Assembly (NCBI GenBank): GCA_033807775.1
Contig: CM066320.1
Coordinates: forward strand, 185,488,784-185,552,783
From: Saussurea involucrata
Taxonomy: Eukaryota; Streptophyta; Magnoliopsida; Asterales; Asteraceae
Length of the DNA stretch: 64,000 nucleotides
Direction: 5' to 3'
Of the stretch, positions 11,741-22,214 are shown in pieces. The notes beneath the pieces are model-generated. The model saw only the letters and a program-made list of their open reading frames with translations. It was not told where the DNA came from and did not search any database. Each line of letters starts with the position of its first letter. Positions within the stretch are counted from its first letter, which is position 1. The position numbers and the translations under genes were made by a program.

Positions 11741-12136
11741 ATTGAATGACATACAAAGTAGTTTTTGCAACACCCAAATGGTTTTTCCTTATTTTGTCGT
11801 GCTTAACAGAAAGTCAAAAAAACTAAAAAGATTTGAACTTCCAATTTGTCTTTTGTAATGTTACATGCAATGATACTGCTAGCAGACTGCAACCACTTCT
11901 CGTTAACTTCAGGGAGCACACATCAAGTTAAAGCAGTTGCACCTAAAAAAACGCAACAAAAATTTTTCATAGAAGGAAAACACGTTGTCTATATAAATTG
12001 TGAGATGAAAATCGGTTCATACTTGTAACAATGGTGCATAACCTACAATACAGCAAGAGAGATGGATTGCAATACTGTACAATCTTACAAAATTGGAGAA
12101 AACTGTATATTCTGTTCTAGAATCCAAAGAAGAAAT

Positions 12137-15100
12137 TTATTGAACTGCCAATCGTTGAAGATGGTCTAAAAAGATCTCGAAGCTAACATCATCCGTAAAC
12201 AGAACATCACCACCAGGAGTCGGAGGTGCATCCGAATTATATGTAGCCGAAGGATTTAGTTTCGCCAATAGAAAACGAGCCTGCACAGTTTTACTAGTCA
12301 GAAAAAAAACTAAAACCTTGCTAAAACTGTTTCCTATAGTTTTTCGCACAAATAAGTGTCCACTTCCAATTCTGCCCTTAATTATGAGATTGAAAAAAAT
12401 CGTTACTTCTATATGAAGGGTAAAACTGTCATTTAGTTCATTAAAAGGTGTAATAATTACATATTCGTAAAAATATCTTTTTTTGGGACAGAGGGAGTAA
12501 GTCACATTATCTTGGTAAAAAAACAAAAGTTTAGAAGATGTAAAAGTTGAAATATTTATGACCTGAGATCCATGCTGATCGCAGATGACTAAACGGGGTA
12601 CTGGAAATCGCTCCTTTACTATAGCCTCAGCATCGTCAAGAGGAGCTTGCAACAACTGGGCAAATACCTGCCATAGAATTAGATTTAGCACGTGAGCTAC
12701 ACAAATGCAACCAAAATCACATTTTACGTTAAGCTCTGTATGTCTGTCTGAGGGACCGAAGACCAATGGGTTTGAAAGAGGCAAAGAGGGGGTTGGATAA
12801 TTTCTAGTATTAATTTGTTTGGGGTGGCTTAACGGGGACAAGTGTGGAGTCCTGGCTTATTCCATATAGGAATTTTAGCTTAATGGCTTAATGATTAAGC
12901 CATGAAGAAACACTCATGTATGATTGAGTGAATAAGCCGCCCAGACCATTAAGCTCATTAAGCCATAAGTAAACAGCCGCAGACCTGACCTCTACCCCAA
13001 AGGGTAGAGCGGCTGTTTCTGTTTCAGGTGAGTGTTCAAATATATCCATTATTTCGGGTGAAAACCACATATAGATTCCACAAAGATAGTGATAAACAAG
13101 AAAGATAAAGATAAAGAGCCGAGCTAATACGACTCTAGATTATAATTAAATGATAATATTAATTTAAATATATGTCAAATAGATTATAAGAAAGATAAGA
13201 TAAACAAGAATGATAAGATAAACAATTGGACTTATTATTTGCATCAACTTAGAAAAAAAGAAAAAGAAGAAAAAAAGATTACCTTGTGTTCAGGCTCGTT
13301 CTGGTACCCAGCTTTACGCCACTGAGCAATCGTAGATCCATGAAACACAACGACCGTGAAATACGAATCCAAAAGAAGAATCCTGTCAGCAGCAATAGAG
13401 GCCACGTCTAAAAGAGCCGGTTCAGCCCCAGAGTTAAAAGCATAAGAAATCAAGGAAGGCTGAATCATCACGACTGAATTCGCAACATTTTCTCGGTTCA
13501 TAACCATCCTAAAGTATGCCGTCTCATCTGGGCTGTTATTGAAAACCTGTAAACAAAATAAAAATAATGCAAGTGTTACAAGATCTCAAGATCCACAAAC
13601 AATTCGATTGCATACTCTTATAATAATTTAACGATCTTAAGAAACAAATGAAGCGAACAAACTAACACCTGTACGAATTGAGATCTCCGTAAATTAAATA
13701 CAAATTGAGGAATAATTGACAACCGTGGAGATAGTACAAAAGAAGACGGGCTGTCCTTCTGATAGTCCCCAAAACGAGAACATAAGTGTATCAACGATTT
13801 GTCAAGCCACCTTATGGGGTCAAATTCAGCCTGCATTTAGTCAACAAAAAATAGGGTTCAACAAAATAAATCTTCACACCAAAACCATTACCATAAAATC
13901 ATATATATTGTTACCAAAACCATGATTTAAAAGAAAAAAAAAAGCATTTTCTCTACATCTTATAAGAAGGTGCACATCAATAACCTTTACGTAAACATTG
14001 TTACCTCGGTCTCCATTTTAAAAGAAACTAGGCGCCCCATGACCACGGCAGCTGCTTCTTGGTCAAACCCAGCAATCAAATCCTAGAAATGAAAAACCAA
14101 GTTCTTCTTTTGTCAATGTTAAATGCAATAAAAATAAATCAATGCTTGAAGCAAAAAAAGTACTATAAGGGTGCATTTGGTACACTGGACATGACAAGAC
14201 AGAACAAAACAGGGTTCAATGTCCCATGTTTGGCATGACTTTTATGTGGAACAGGGTGGAACAACAGACTTATGTTTATTCTAAAACATCAAATACGCCT
14301 TCTATTTTATATTTTATTTATTCTTTAAATTTTATTTATCGTATTTTACTTTAAACTTTCACTTTACTTTCCTCAAAATTTTATTTTATATGGTTTCTAT
14401 GTTTTGATTAATTTATGTAAACTATTAAAAACTAATAGTAAAAAAAATACAGAAATGGTTCGAAAATAAACATTGGAAACAACATAATTTTTTTATTTTA
14501 GTGTCACTTTAAAACTTTTTAATAATTTATTTTGTAATAAAAAATATTTATTTCATTATAATTAAAAAAATTACACAATTAATCAAAATATATAAGCAAC
14601 TTACTAAGGGTAAATTGGTCAATGTTATCTGTTCTGTAGAGTCATGTCTTACCAAATGCTAAACAGTTGTTCTTGTTCTGTCTTTGCCCCATCCTGTTCT
14701 ATCAATTTTGCATACCAAACGCACCCTAAAAGCTCTATAGACTTCCATAAACTAACATTAATAAAACTAACATATAGGATAGAATGAACAAGCTCGCCTG
14801 TATTTTTTCTGGTCCAGTGACCCATCTTCTCGAGAGGGTGGTGGCTCGAAGCCGCATTTGTCCATTGCTATGCTGATAACTGGACCAATATATATGCAGC
14901 AAGTTTATTAAGTTCCACTTGCAAGCCGAAGAGGCTCAAAACCAATCTTTAAAGAGAATCGATAATCACATACTAAGTCAAAAATTGGAAATAGAACTGA
15001 TTATTCGCAGCTTGACCAATGACATCTGGGTTTTCCTTCTTCACGATATCAAATATTAAGCATAACGAAGTAGATTTATCAAGTCCACACATTTTCCATG

Positions 15101-18100
15101 CAGTAGTACCCCCTTGACCAATAGTAGTGTCGGAGCATAAAGGACCTTTCTGCACAAAAACAAGAGTTAGTCAACAATATTGGATAGCGAACGAAAAGTC
15201 AATATTCTCTAAAAGACTATATTAACCTTTTCAAGCGACGCACATGGACCAAGGACCCCCTGAATTTTGATATCCTTTGAGAAGTTTACCTCAAATATAC
15301 CGCTGCATAATATTAAAAAAAGTTATAAATAGTAATGTTTTATTAAAAATGATAAACAAATTACGTCCTACAATTGTTCACTATGGCTCTTCATCTTTTG
15401 GAATTGGTTAATTACATCTTCGTTTGTGATATTGATAACGATTTTTTACCATGGCACTAACATTCAAATATTCTCAAAAATTTAATTAACAGAAATATAA
15501 ACAAATTAAACCTAAATATTATTACCAGAAATATAAACAAATTAACCTTGATACGATTTGCCCCAAATGTAAATAAATTAACCTTAAATATAAATATTCA
15601 CAAAAATATAAACAACCCCAAATATACATAAATTAACTTTAAATATAAATATTAACAAAAATTATCATGCCATACCAATTACTAGATGGCAAGAGTTTAA
15701 ATCAAACCTTACTTTGATGATAAACCTAGGTCATTGTCACCGGATTGGAAAACACGCAATAGAGAATCTTTAAAAACCGAATGGCCAAAGCTTTCTGCTA
15801 GCACAACAAGTCCTCCAGTTTTCTCAACTGCAACTTTAAGCTCAGCTACCCCAACCTACAACAAATAAACCGTTATCACGACTTAGCTACAATTTTCGTC
15901 TAAAATGAAGTACATATAAAAGTGCATGAAACAGCACTGAAAGCATATGGTTTCAAAGCAACATATTCACTTCAACCATTTCAATTTCTGATATATTGCA
16001 CTCCAATCTCAGATATTTTATCATTGAATCATACGAATCACTATTTCTGATCAAAAACTCAAATTCGCCTTCTGCTTCTGATCTGGATCCCTATTTTCTA
16101 ATAAATAGAAGATGGTATGCAAGCTTAATAAGACCATCTATGGTTAAAGCAATCTTCAAGGAGATGGGATGTCAAATTTACCTCTTTAGTCATTGATGTT
16201 GGATTCACTCAGTCTAAGGCCAACTATTCATTCTTAAATATACACCTCGACAAGATTAAATTGCTGATAAGTATATGTAGATGACATCATCATTAATGGC
16301 TTATTATCTACTGCTATTACTCACATTAAAGAACAATTAAGCAGCCATTTCAAATTGAAAGATTTATATTTTGGGTTTGAAGGTTGAATGATCAAAGAGT
16401 GGCACATAACCTTGCAGGATATATATATATATTCTCCAGGTACATCTTGAGGAGTTTTAGAATAAGATGGGTATAAGAGTAATTGTACTTCATGTAACTA
16501 ACTAACTAATGGTCAGTTATTACTGTTAGTTGAAGGGTAATTACGACTAGTAAATGTACTTATAGATGGCATAAGCGTACAACTAAGTAACTAACATATT
16601 AAATAAGAAATTCTTCTCACACTTTGTTTCTTCTTTATTTGATCATTTCCTCTCATGCATAATAGAAGGCATTTGTATTATGTGCATGAGTGACACTTGA
16701 TCTGAAACACTAAACTATCTTATTGTCTAATGTCTATTATTTCGTTCCTTCTTTATGTGATCAACAAAATATCAGAGAATCTGTTAGGGCACAAGGTCCC
16801 AATTGTAAAAAGTGACAACATATACATGGACTGCAAGAAATACGTGTGAATTTTTCTGTGGACACAACCAACTACCTCTGCCTTATCAAATCACCATCTT
16901 CACACACTTAGGTGGCGTTTTGTTTTTTAAGAGGGGCTGAAGTCTGAAGTCTCACTTCTGATTGATAAGAGGTGGTGCTGAAGTCTGAATAAATAAGACT
17001 GTTTGTTTTGGTAAAGCGTTAAACGTCTGAATTTGTTTTAACTGTCTATTGTACCCATTAGAATACTGTAGTGTTGAATTTATATATAAATTTATACAAT
17101 TTCACATATTTATTCATCATCATTACGAAATTTACATCTAAATTGTAAAATTAGCATTAATCACAAATAAAGGTTAATCGATTAAGACAAAGAGATAATA
17201 ATATATTTAAATTATATAAATTTAACTTAGAAAGTCACCTAATTATAGTAAATTGAGTTTTATTATAATCCAAGTGGATCGATTGAGAGAAAGGATCTAT
17301 TAAGGTTAATTGATTGAGAACAATCAGAGGCAAATAATGGATCAGTTTACTTCAAACCAGATAAGAGAACGTTAAGACATACGTGGCTTTGAAATTTTGA
17401 AAAAAACAAAAAGTCTGAACGGCCCTACCTCTTACCAAATCAGACATCAGAGACCGATACGAGCTTTAAAAAAAACAAGGCCTAAGTAACAGAGTGAGAA
17501 CCAAGATTTTAAGCAAACATCACCTGATCAAGAGCACAAGCAAACACATCAAGTACATGTCCTTGATGTATGAGTTGCTTCGTAAGTCCTTCATATAACT
17601 TCACAGCTTTGTGAAAAAAAGGAGCATCGTCTTTATCCAGATCCTTATGAGAACGAATAGGTTCAGATAACGCTTTTGACACAATCTGGAAAAAGAAAAC
17701 AGTTTACATAAAATTTAACAATTCATGTAAAAAAAATAACATAATTCTAGGTTTGGAAACAGTAAAAGAACATAACATTAAATATTGTAAAAGTTTGTGA
17801 CTATAATACTCACAGAACCTGGTCCTTCGGTTGCTGGCCCACCCAAAAATGCCATAATTCTAGCCCCAGAGCCAGGAACACATACTCCCAACAAATGAGC
17901 AGCCACAGTTAGTGCAGTCCCAGTGCACCTTGGTGCCCTTTGATCTGCAGGAACTGGCCAAGGATCTTTTTGAAGCTCATCCAATACCTGATATAACACC
18001 AACTTATATATTCATATACACATGGATAATTGAAACTTCCACTTCAAGATTGCTTCATATACACAATTGAACATAACAAAAACTTTAAAGTCACATGATC

Positions 18101-19387
18101 ATCAATAAAGTAACTACATTCAATACTACAAACACATTTACTTCTTATGCCTATAAAATAGAACTAATTCGAAAACCAGACATCATAAAATAAACAGATT
18201 ATCGACTTGATATAACATTAAGTTATATTTCAAAAAGACATGAATAATTGTAACTTCCACTTCAAGATTGATTCATATACACAATTAAACATAACAAACA
18301 ACTTTAAAGTCACATGATCATTAATAAAGTAACTACATTCAAGATGAACATATTTAGCTCTTAGAGGGAGGTTCATGGGAAAACGTAAAAAAAAAGGAAA
18401 ACTGAATAACACCCTGGTGGCCCTTCATCTGGACGGTATGCAATTGTGCATACTGATAAGTTATGTTGTTTGTTTGGTTTTTATGCACAAGTGCATTATG
18501 CACGTGTGCATGTTACTTGCATGCACAAGTGCATACCGTCCAGATGAAGGGAAGGGCTACAGGTGTGTTCTTCAGTTTTCCGTTTATAAAATAAACAGAT
18601 TAACAACTTGATACATAGTTTTCACAGTGGAGTATATATACAATACCGAATTTAGGGCAAATTCGCACTCTGCAGCCGGCAACAAGAACCTCGAAATGCT
18701 CTCTTGCGAAAGCCCATCTCTAACTCCAGCAACAACACCAGTAGCAGGTCTTGGTTTCTTCAAAAAGAAACCCATCTGCTCCAAAACCTGATCTTTCGTA
18801 ATCTCCTTCGCCCCATTAAACACATAAACCTTCGGAATTTTACCAAAAAACCCCAACTCATGAACACAAACATACCTCCCAAAAGTAATCAACCCCACAA
18901 GTGAATTCCCCGAAATCTCCCCAATCACCCTCGAAACCCCCGATCTTAAAAACCCTATTTCCTCCTCAATCATACAAGTATCCACCACAAAGAAAAACAC
19001 CTGCGGAATCACGTAAGAATTAGGTCGCTCATTCGGAGTTTCGTATTCGATTGTGGTGTATTGATGGAAGAGTTCCGCTGGGAGATTGTCTTCAGAGATT
19101 GATTGTTGGTAGTGAAGAGGAAAGTGATTTCGATGGAGGCAGAATGAACAGATCCAGATTTTGGTGGAGAAATCGACGATTGAAAAGGGATTGAGTACGG
19201 ATCGGCAATTGCGGCAACGAAGAGGGGAGTAAGGGAGGAGAGGTGTGGTGTTTGGTAAGGGTTTGATTGGAGTGTAAATGGCGGAAATTGGGATGACGCA
19301 TTGAGCGGCTTCTTGTTTGGTACCGGGGAGTACGTTCCATGGCATCCGTACGGCGTCTTGGGTTTCCAAATCCAAGAACTCCGCCAT
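12137..19387 (-). CDS. SEC23: SEC23 COPII coat protein, 12 exons, 768 aa
   Basis: COPII inner-coat subunit: with SEC24 it coats ER-exit vesicles and acts as GTPase activator for SAR1. Exons (minus): 18647-19387, 17814-17987, 17524-17685, 15713-15855, 15227-15302, 14974-15149, 14798-14879, 14005-14082, 13669-13830, 13283-13546, 12563-12667, 12137-12280. The sum is 2307 bp with matching phases and TAA at 12137-12139, the family's usual length. Zinc finger cysteines are C58, C61, C80, C83; then trunk (FFVVDTCMIEEE; GTALTVAAHLLG), beta-sandwich (GIFEVNFSKDIKIQG), helical region (FDQEAAAVVMGRL) and gelsolin-like end (FPVPRLVICDQHGSQ). All introns are GT-AG except intron 7, which appears GC-AG. No lesion seen; introns 1, 3, 7, 10 and 11 hold small repeats. 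Intron positions are my reading from homology. Confidence 0.95.
12290..12500. repeat. Stowaway-like MITE remnant in SEC23 intron 11
   Basis: GGGACAGAGGGAGTA (12485-12499) matches the usual Stowaway terminal repeat. The opposite end is only weakly recognisable near 12290. Confidence 0.45.
12840..13020. repeat. Inverted-repeat-rich stretch in SEC23 intron 10
   Basis: Several short palindromes: GGCTTAATGATTAAGCC near 12885, and a stem with AAACAGCCGC (12971-12980) and CTCTACCC pairing with GGGTAGAG and GCGGCTGTTT (ending 13018). Probably a decayed MITE. Confidence 0.45.
14169..14726. mobile_element. PIF/Harbinger-type MITE in SEC23 intron 7
   Basis: 558 bp. Ends GGGTGCATTTGGTA and, inverted, GGGTGCGTTTGGTA. 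Flanked by 3-bp TAA copies at 14166-14168 and 14727-14729. No transposase. It makes up most of the 715-bp intron. Confidence 0.85.
16090..16440 (+). pseudogene. Ty1/copia reverse-transcriptase relic in SEC23 intron 3
   Basis: Across shifting frames one reads KLNKTIYG, then VYKL-like and IDVGFTQSK-like pieces, and YVDDIIING near 16276-16305 (the RT catalytic YVDD). Several stops and frameshifts. It is antisense to SEC23; no LTRs are recognisable nearby. Confidence 0.75.
16911..17482. repeat. hAT-like MITE candidate in SEC23 intron 3
   Basis: Imperfect inverted ends: GGTGGCGTTTTGTTTTTTAA at 16911 against GGCCTTGTTTTTTTTAAAG read inward from 17482. Internal GTCTGAA-type repeats are common in plant hAT MITEs. 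Target duplication not resolved. Confidence 0.55.
18006..18607. repeat. Tandem duplication in SEC23 intron 1, second unit split by a foldback
   Basis: The block AACTTCCACTTCAAGATTG ... AAAGTCACATGATCAT ... AAAATAAACAGATTA occurs at about 18006-18205 and again from 18240, where the copy is opened by the hairpin at 18396-18581. Confidence 0.75.
18396..18581. mobile_element. Foldback MITE or long hairpin in SEC23 intron 1
   Basis: Arms 18421-18450 and 18522-18551 pair at 29 of 30 positions. The outer ends GGAAAACTGAA (18396) and TTCAGTTTTCC (to 18581) also pair. The loop is rich in TGCA repeats. 186 bp, no coding capacity. Confidence 0.75.
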
Positions 19388-20327
19388 CAGAAGTGAGGGA
19401 TGATCAGTGGAGTTGTTGGGGTTTCTTGATTTGGAATTTGATTATTTTTTACAGAAAGTTGTCTTGTTACAGAGAAGAAGAAGAAGAAGAAGAAGAAGAG
19501 ACAGGAAGAAACAACTTTAGGTAAATGACATGTTGGCCCCCTTAATCTTGGTGATCATATATATTTGCTTCATCAAAATTGATATTGGACCAAAACTTGT
19601 ATTATATTTAGGTTTATTGGTAAGAGTCTAAAGCTTAATTTATTTTTTAGGGTGTTCATAAAATAATATTGTATGCAATAACTTATCCGGTAAGTAGGGT
19701 GGAGGCAGAAAACTTATCTAAAAAGAGTCTATAAACGGTGTAAGAAAATTTACGATTTTAACGTTTAAAAAGATCCTATTAAGAGATAAGTTTTTTTTTG
19801 TTTATATAAATATTTGTCTGAGATGATGATCGTTAAAAAAAAGTATGAAAACATAACTATGTTTATATTTATAATTTTATATAAACAAAAACGATAAGTG
19901 TCAATAAGTATAGATAAACATATAAACAATAAAACCTTTCGAAAATACATAAAAAGTATTATAAAAAACATTTTTATTTAACGGAACATTTAAATTTTTT
20001 GGCAATTTTAAAGGAAGAAAAAGAGTAATTTAAAATAAATAATCAAAGTTTATGGGTAATACAGTTGGAGGCTATGCTAAAACAAAATTTCTTTAAATAT
20101 TTCAAGGGGAGCCTTGGCCCCTCCTGGTTCTAAGTTGTCCACCAGTGTCGGTTAACACTTACTGGGTAAGATTCTCCATTCTTATCTTCGCGTTTACGGG
20201 GTAAGATTCTCAGTCATTATCATATTTTTCAGGTAAGGTAAATTTCCAGTAAGCGCTTACTGGGTAAACATTTAGTAAGTGACCCCTTAATCCTATTCAA
20301 TAAATGTATTATTTTGCACTCTTTTTA
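19388..20327 (-). promoter_or_regulatory. SEC23 5' UTR and proximal upstream region
   Basis: Non-coding. A GAA microsatellite (about 19472-19500; TTC-rich on the sense strand) lies about 85-115 bases upstream of the start codon, where plant 5' UTRs are often pyrimidine-rich. Further out the DNA is AT-rich with an 18-bp palindrome at 20246-20263. No gene seen; the TATA box cannot be assigned. Confidence 0.5.
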
Positions 20328-20815
20328 CGCTGTGTTCTCGAAACTTATTTTACGAAAGAAAGGAAATGAAAGGAAAGGGAGTGAAATGGAAGGAAAGTAA
20401 AAAAGACTCGTGTTCTCGAAACTTTTTTAAGAGAGAAAGAAAGAGAAACGAAAGAAAAATAATGATAAGTTTCATTTTAAAACTTTCTTCCCAAATGTGG
20501 CAGGAAAGGGAAGGAAATCAATTAAAAACATTTTAAATTTTTTACTAAAATTATTAAAATTACAAAACTATCCGATCTTTCATTATAAAATATATATTTT
20601 TAAGGGTATATTAGTAAAAATGACGTGTTTCCTTTCCTTTGTCTCCTGTTCAAGAACACGAAAAAAATATTTTCTTTCCTTTTCTTTTGCTTCCTTTTCT
20701 TTCGCTTTCGAGAACACGAATGAAAAAAATACTTTCTTTTTCTTTCATTTCCCTCCCTTTCTTTTCCATTCATTTCTTTTCTTTTCTTTTCTCTCCTGAT
20801 TAGAGAACACATCGT
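20328..20815. mobile_element. Foldback MITE about 0.94 kb upstream of SEC23
   Basis: Ends ACGCTGTGTTCTCGAAA and, inverted from 20815, ACGATGTGTTCTCTAAT. Related GTTCTCGAAAC / GAGAACACGAA motifs recur inside in opposite orientation (about 20410, 20645, 20705). One half is purine-rich and the other pyrimidine-rich, so it can fold on itself. No transposase. Confidence 0.7.
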
Positions 20816-20872
20816 AATCTTATGAATAGTAAAACATCAAATTTAATGTAACATTATTCACTAGTATTTTTT

Positions 20873-21165
20873 TTGGTTAAGGTTTTGATATTTACAAAAT
20901 GGTCTTCAAAGCCTTTATTGATGAATGCAAGTTCCTTAAACAAATCCTTTCCACTTATGACAAAGCTTCGGGACAAGCCATCAATTTTAATAACTCGGGT
21001 CTCATGTGTAGTAGTAACCTGGGCCCCTACCTCAAAATTGTTATCTCATTCATTTTAGGTGTCAATAACCCTCTTAATACGGGTAAGTATATGGGGATTC
21101 CAATGCTCATTGGTGCTAGCAAATGTCATATTTTTTAACACGTGTAAAAGATAGGCTTTGGCAAC
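20873..21165 (+). pseudogene. L1-type LINE ORF2 fragment, part 1
   Basis: Reads FIDECKFLKQIL, YDKASGQAINFNNSG and GKYMGIPMLIG, hallmarks of the C-terminal half of plant L1 reverse transcriptase. It stops within KDRLWQ where element B begins and resumes in frame at 34165. No ORF1, endonuclease or poly(A) tail visible. Confidence 0.85.
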
Positions 21166-22134
21166 TGTTGATCCAAACCCTCAGTGATTTGATAATGACC
21201 CTCTCTTATATACTTAGTGAAAATTGTAAGTAAACAATATGTATCAGAGTTTCACTATCGCTGATAAGTACTAAGATCTTACAGTACCGCTGATAGGAAC
21301 TCTCGCTCTTTTAAATTAAACATTCAGCGAACACTGTTCTTCATTAATACTCTGAGTCTGTTCAGTCATTATGATAATCGCTGATAAGTTAGTTGTTTAC
21401 TTATGATCCCTGAAGACAAGTTTCACGTCAACAAAGGTTCTACGCTGAAGTCGAAGATCAAGCTCAAGAACCAGCGACAAGTCTCCTAATGAACTGATGC
21501 GGATCAGCGAAGACTCAGATTTGTCCACTTAACGTGAAGTATCAAGTACAAGACTTCAGCTATCGTTGAACTTTATCATTCACTGAATAGTAAATGATAA
21601 TCGCTGAATCAACGAAAGCTGATCATGAAGTCCTCCGTATAAAGTACTTTTGTCTTAACCTCCCTTGCACGACTCCGTACGAAATGTCAGAAAAGAACCT
21701 CCGACTGTCTGAAATCGTACAACCATTCTGATACTACACTGTTCATCCATGCGGCTACTAAGGTTGTCAACAAAGGTCAATGACATGCAACCAACCAGCT
21801 GATGACACGTGTAAAGTGTATACTGACTTGCATTAAATGCATGCAGTATATAAAGAGATGAACCCACTTCATTTGAAGTAACTTGCTAACTCTGGACAAG
21901 TTCAATCTCTTATCTCAAGATAGGTTATTATTAGTAATTTCCTTATCTCTCTTAGTGCAAGAAACCTTAGTGTTCCAACTTGTTTAGATTTAGGTTTATC
22001 CTTAATCTTGTTTCCGCAACAAGCTGTAAATTGTTAATGATTTATCAATAAACAATTTAGAAAAGTAAAATATGTGTGTTTGTATTCAACCCCCCCCCCC
22101 TTCTACAAACTTGTATAGGCCTTCGGGACCAACA
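21166..22134 (+). repeat. 5' LTR of element B
   Basis: 969 bp, TGTTG...CAACA. Contains seven CGCTGA/TCAGCG hexamers, an ACGTGT box, a TATA box, AATAAA near 22048 and an 11-base C run (22090-22100). Confidence 0.96.
21829..21857 (+). promoter_or_regulatory. LTR core promoter (element B)
   Basis: GCATTAAATGCATG followed by CAGTATATAAAGAGATG. The same pair, TGCATTTAATGCATG then TATATAAAGAGAT, occurs in element C's LTR (36710-36741), so it probably marks the transcription start region. Confidence 0.7.
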
Positions 22135-22136
22135 AG

Positions 22137-22148
22137 TGGTATCAGAGC
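22137..22148 (+). other. Primer binding site (element B)
   Basis: TGGTATCAGAGC, complementary to initiator-Met tRNA, two bases after the LTR. Confidence 0.9.
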
Positions 22149-22214
22149 GGATTTGTTTAATCTCATAAACAAGATCTAATCTAAGATATTTCTCTTCCTT
22201 CCTATTATCTGAAA

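Larger units (their letters stand above)
10325..11990. repeat. Tandem duplication (about 330-bp unit) split by a gypsy fragment
   Basis: The stretch with AGAAAGACAAATA, TAATTGACAT and TTTAAACGAAAATGACAT occurs at 10328-10415 and again at 10653-10736. The following block, starting CAAAGTAGTTTTTGCAACAC, occurs at 10420-10640 and again at 11750-11980. The second copy is opened by 10738-11740. No gene in the unit. Confidence 0.75.

Noticed and set aside
19092..19340. Alternative frame inside SEC23 exon 1
   Set aside because: Out-of-frame shadow of the SEC23 zinc-finger region.
22137..22148. tRNA-like match TGGTATCAGAGC
   Set aside because: This is a retroelement primer binding site, not a tRNA gene; the same holds at 8135, 11069, 37056 and 58395.
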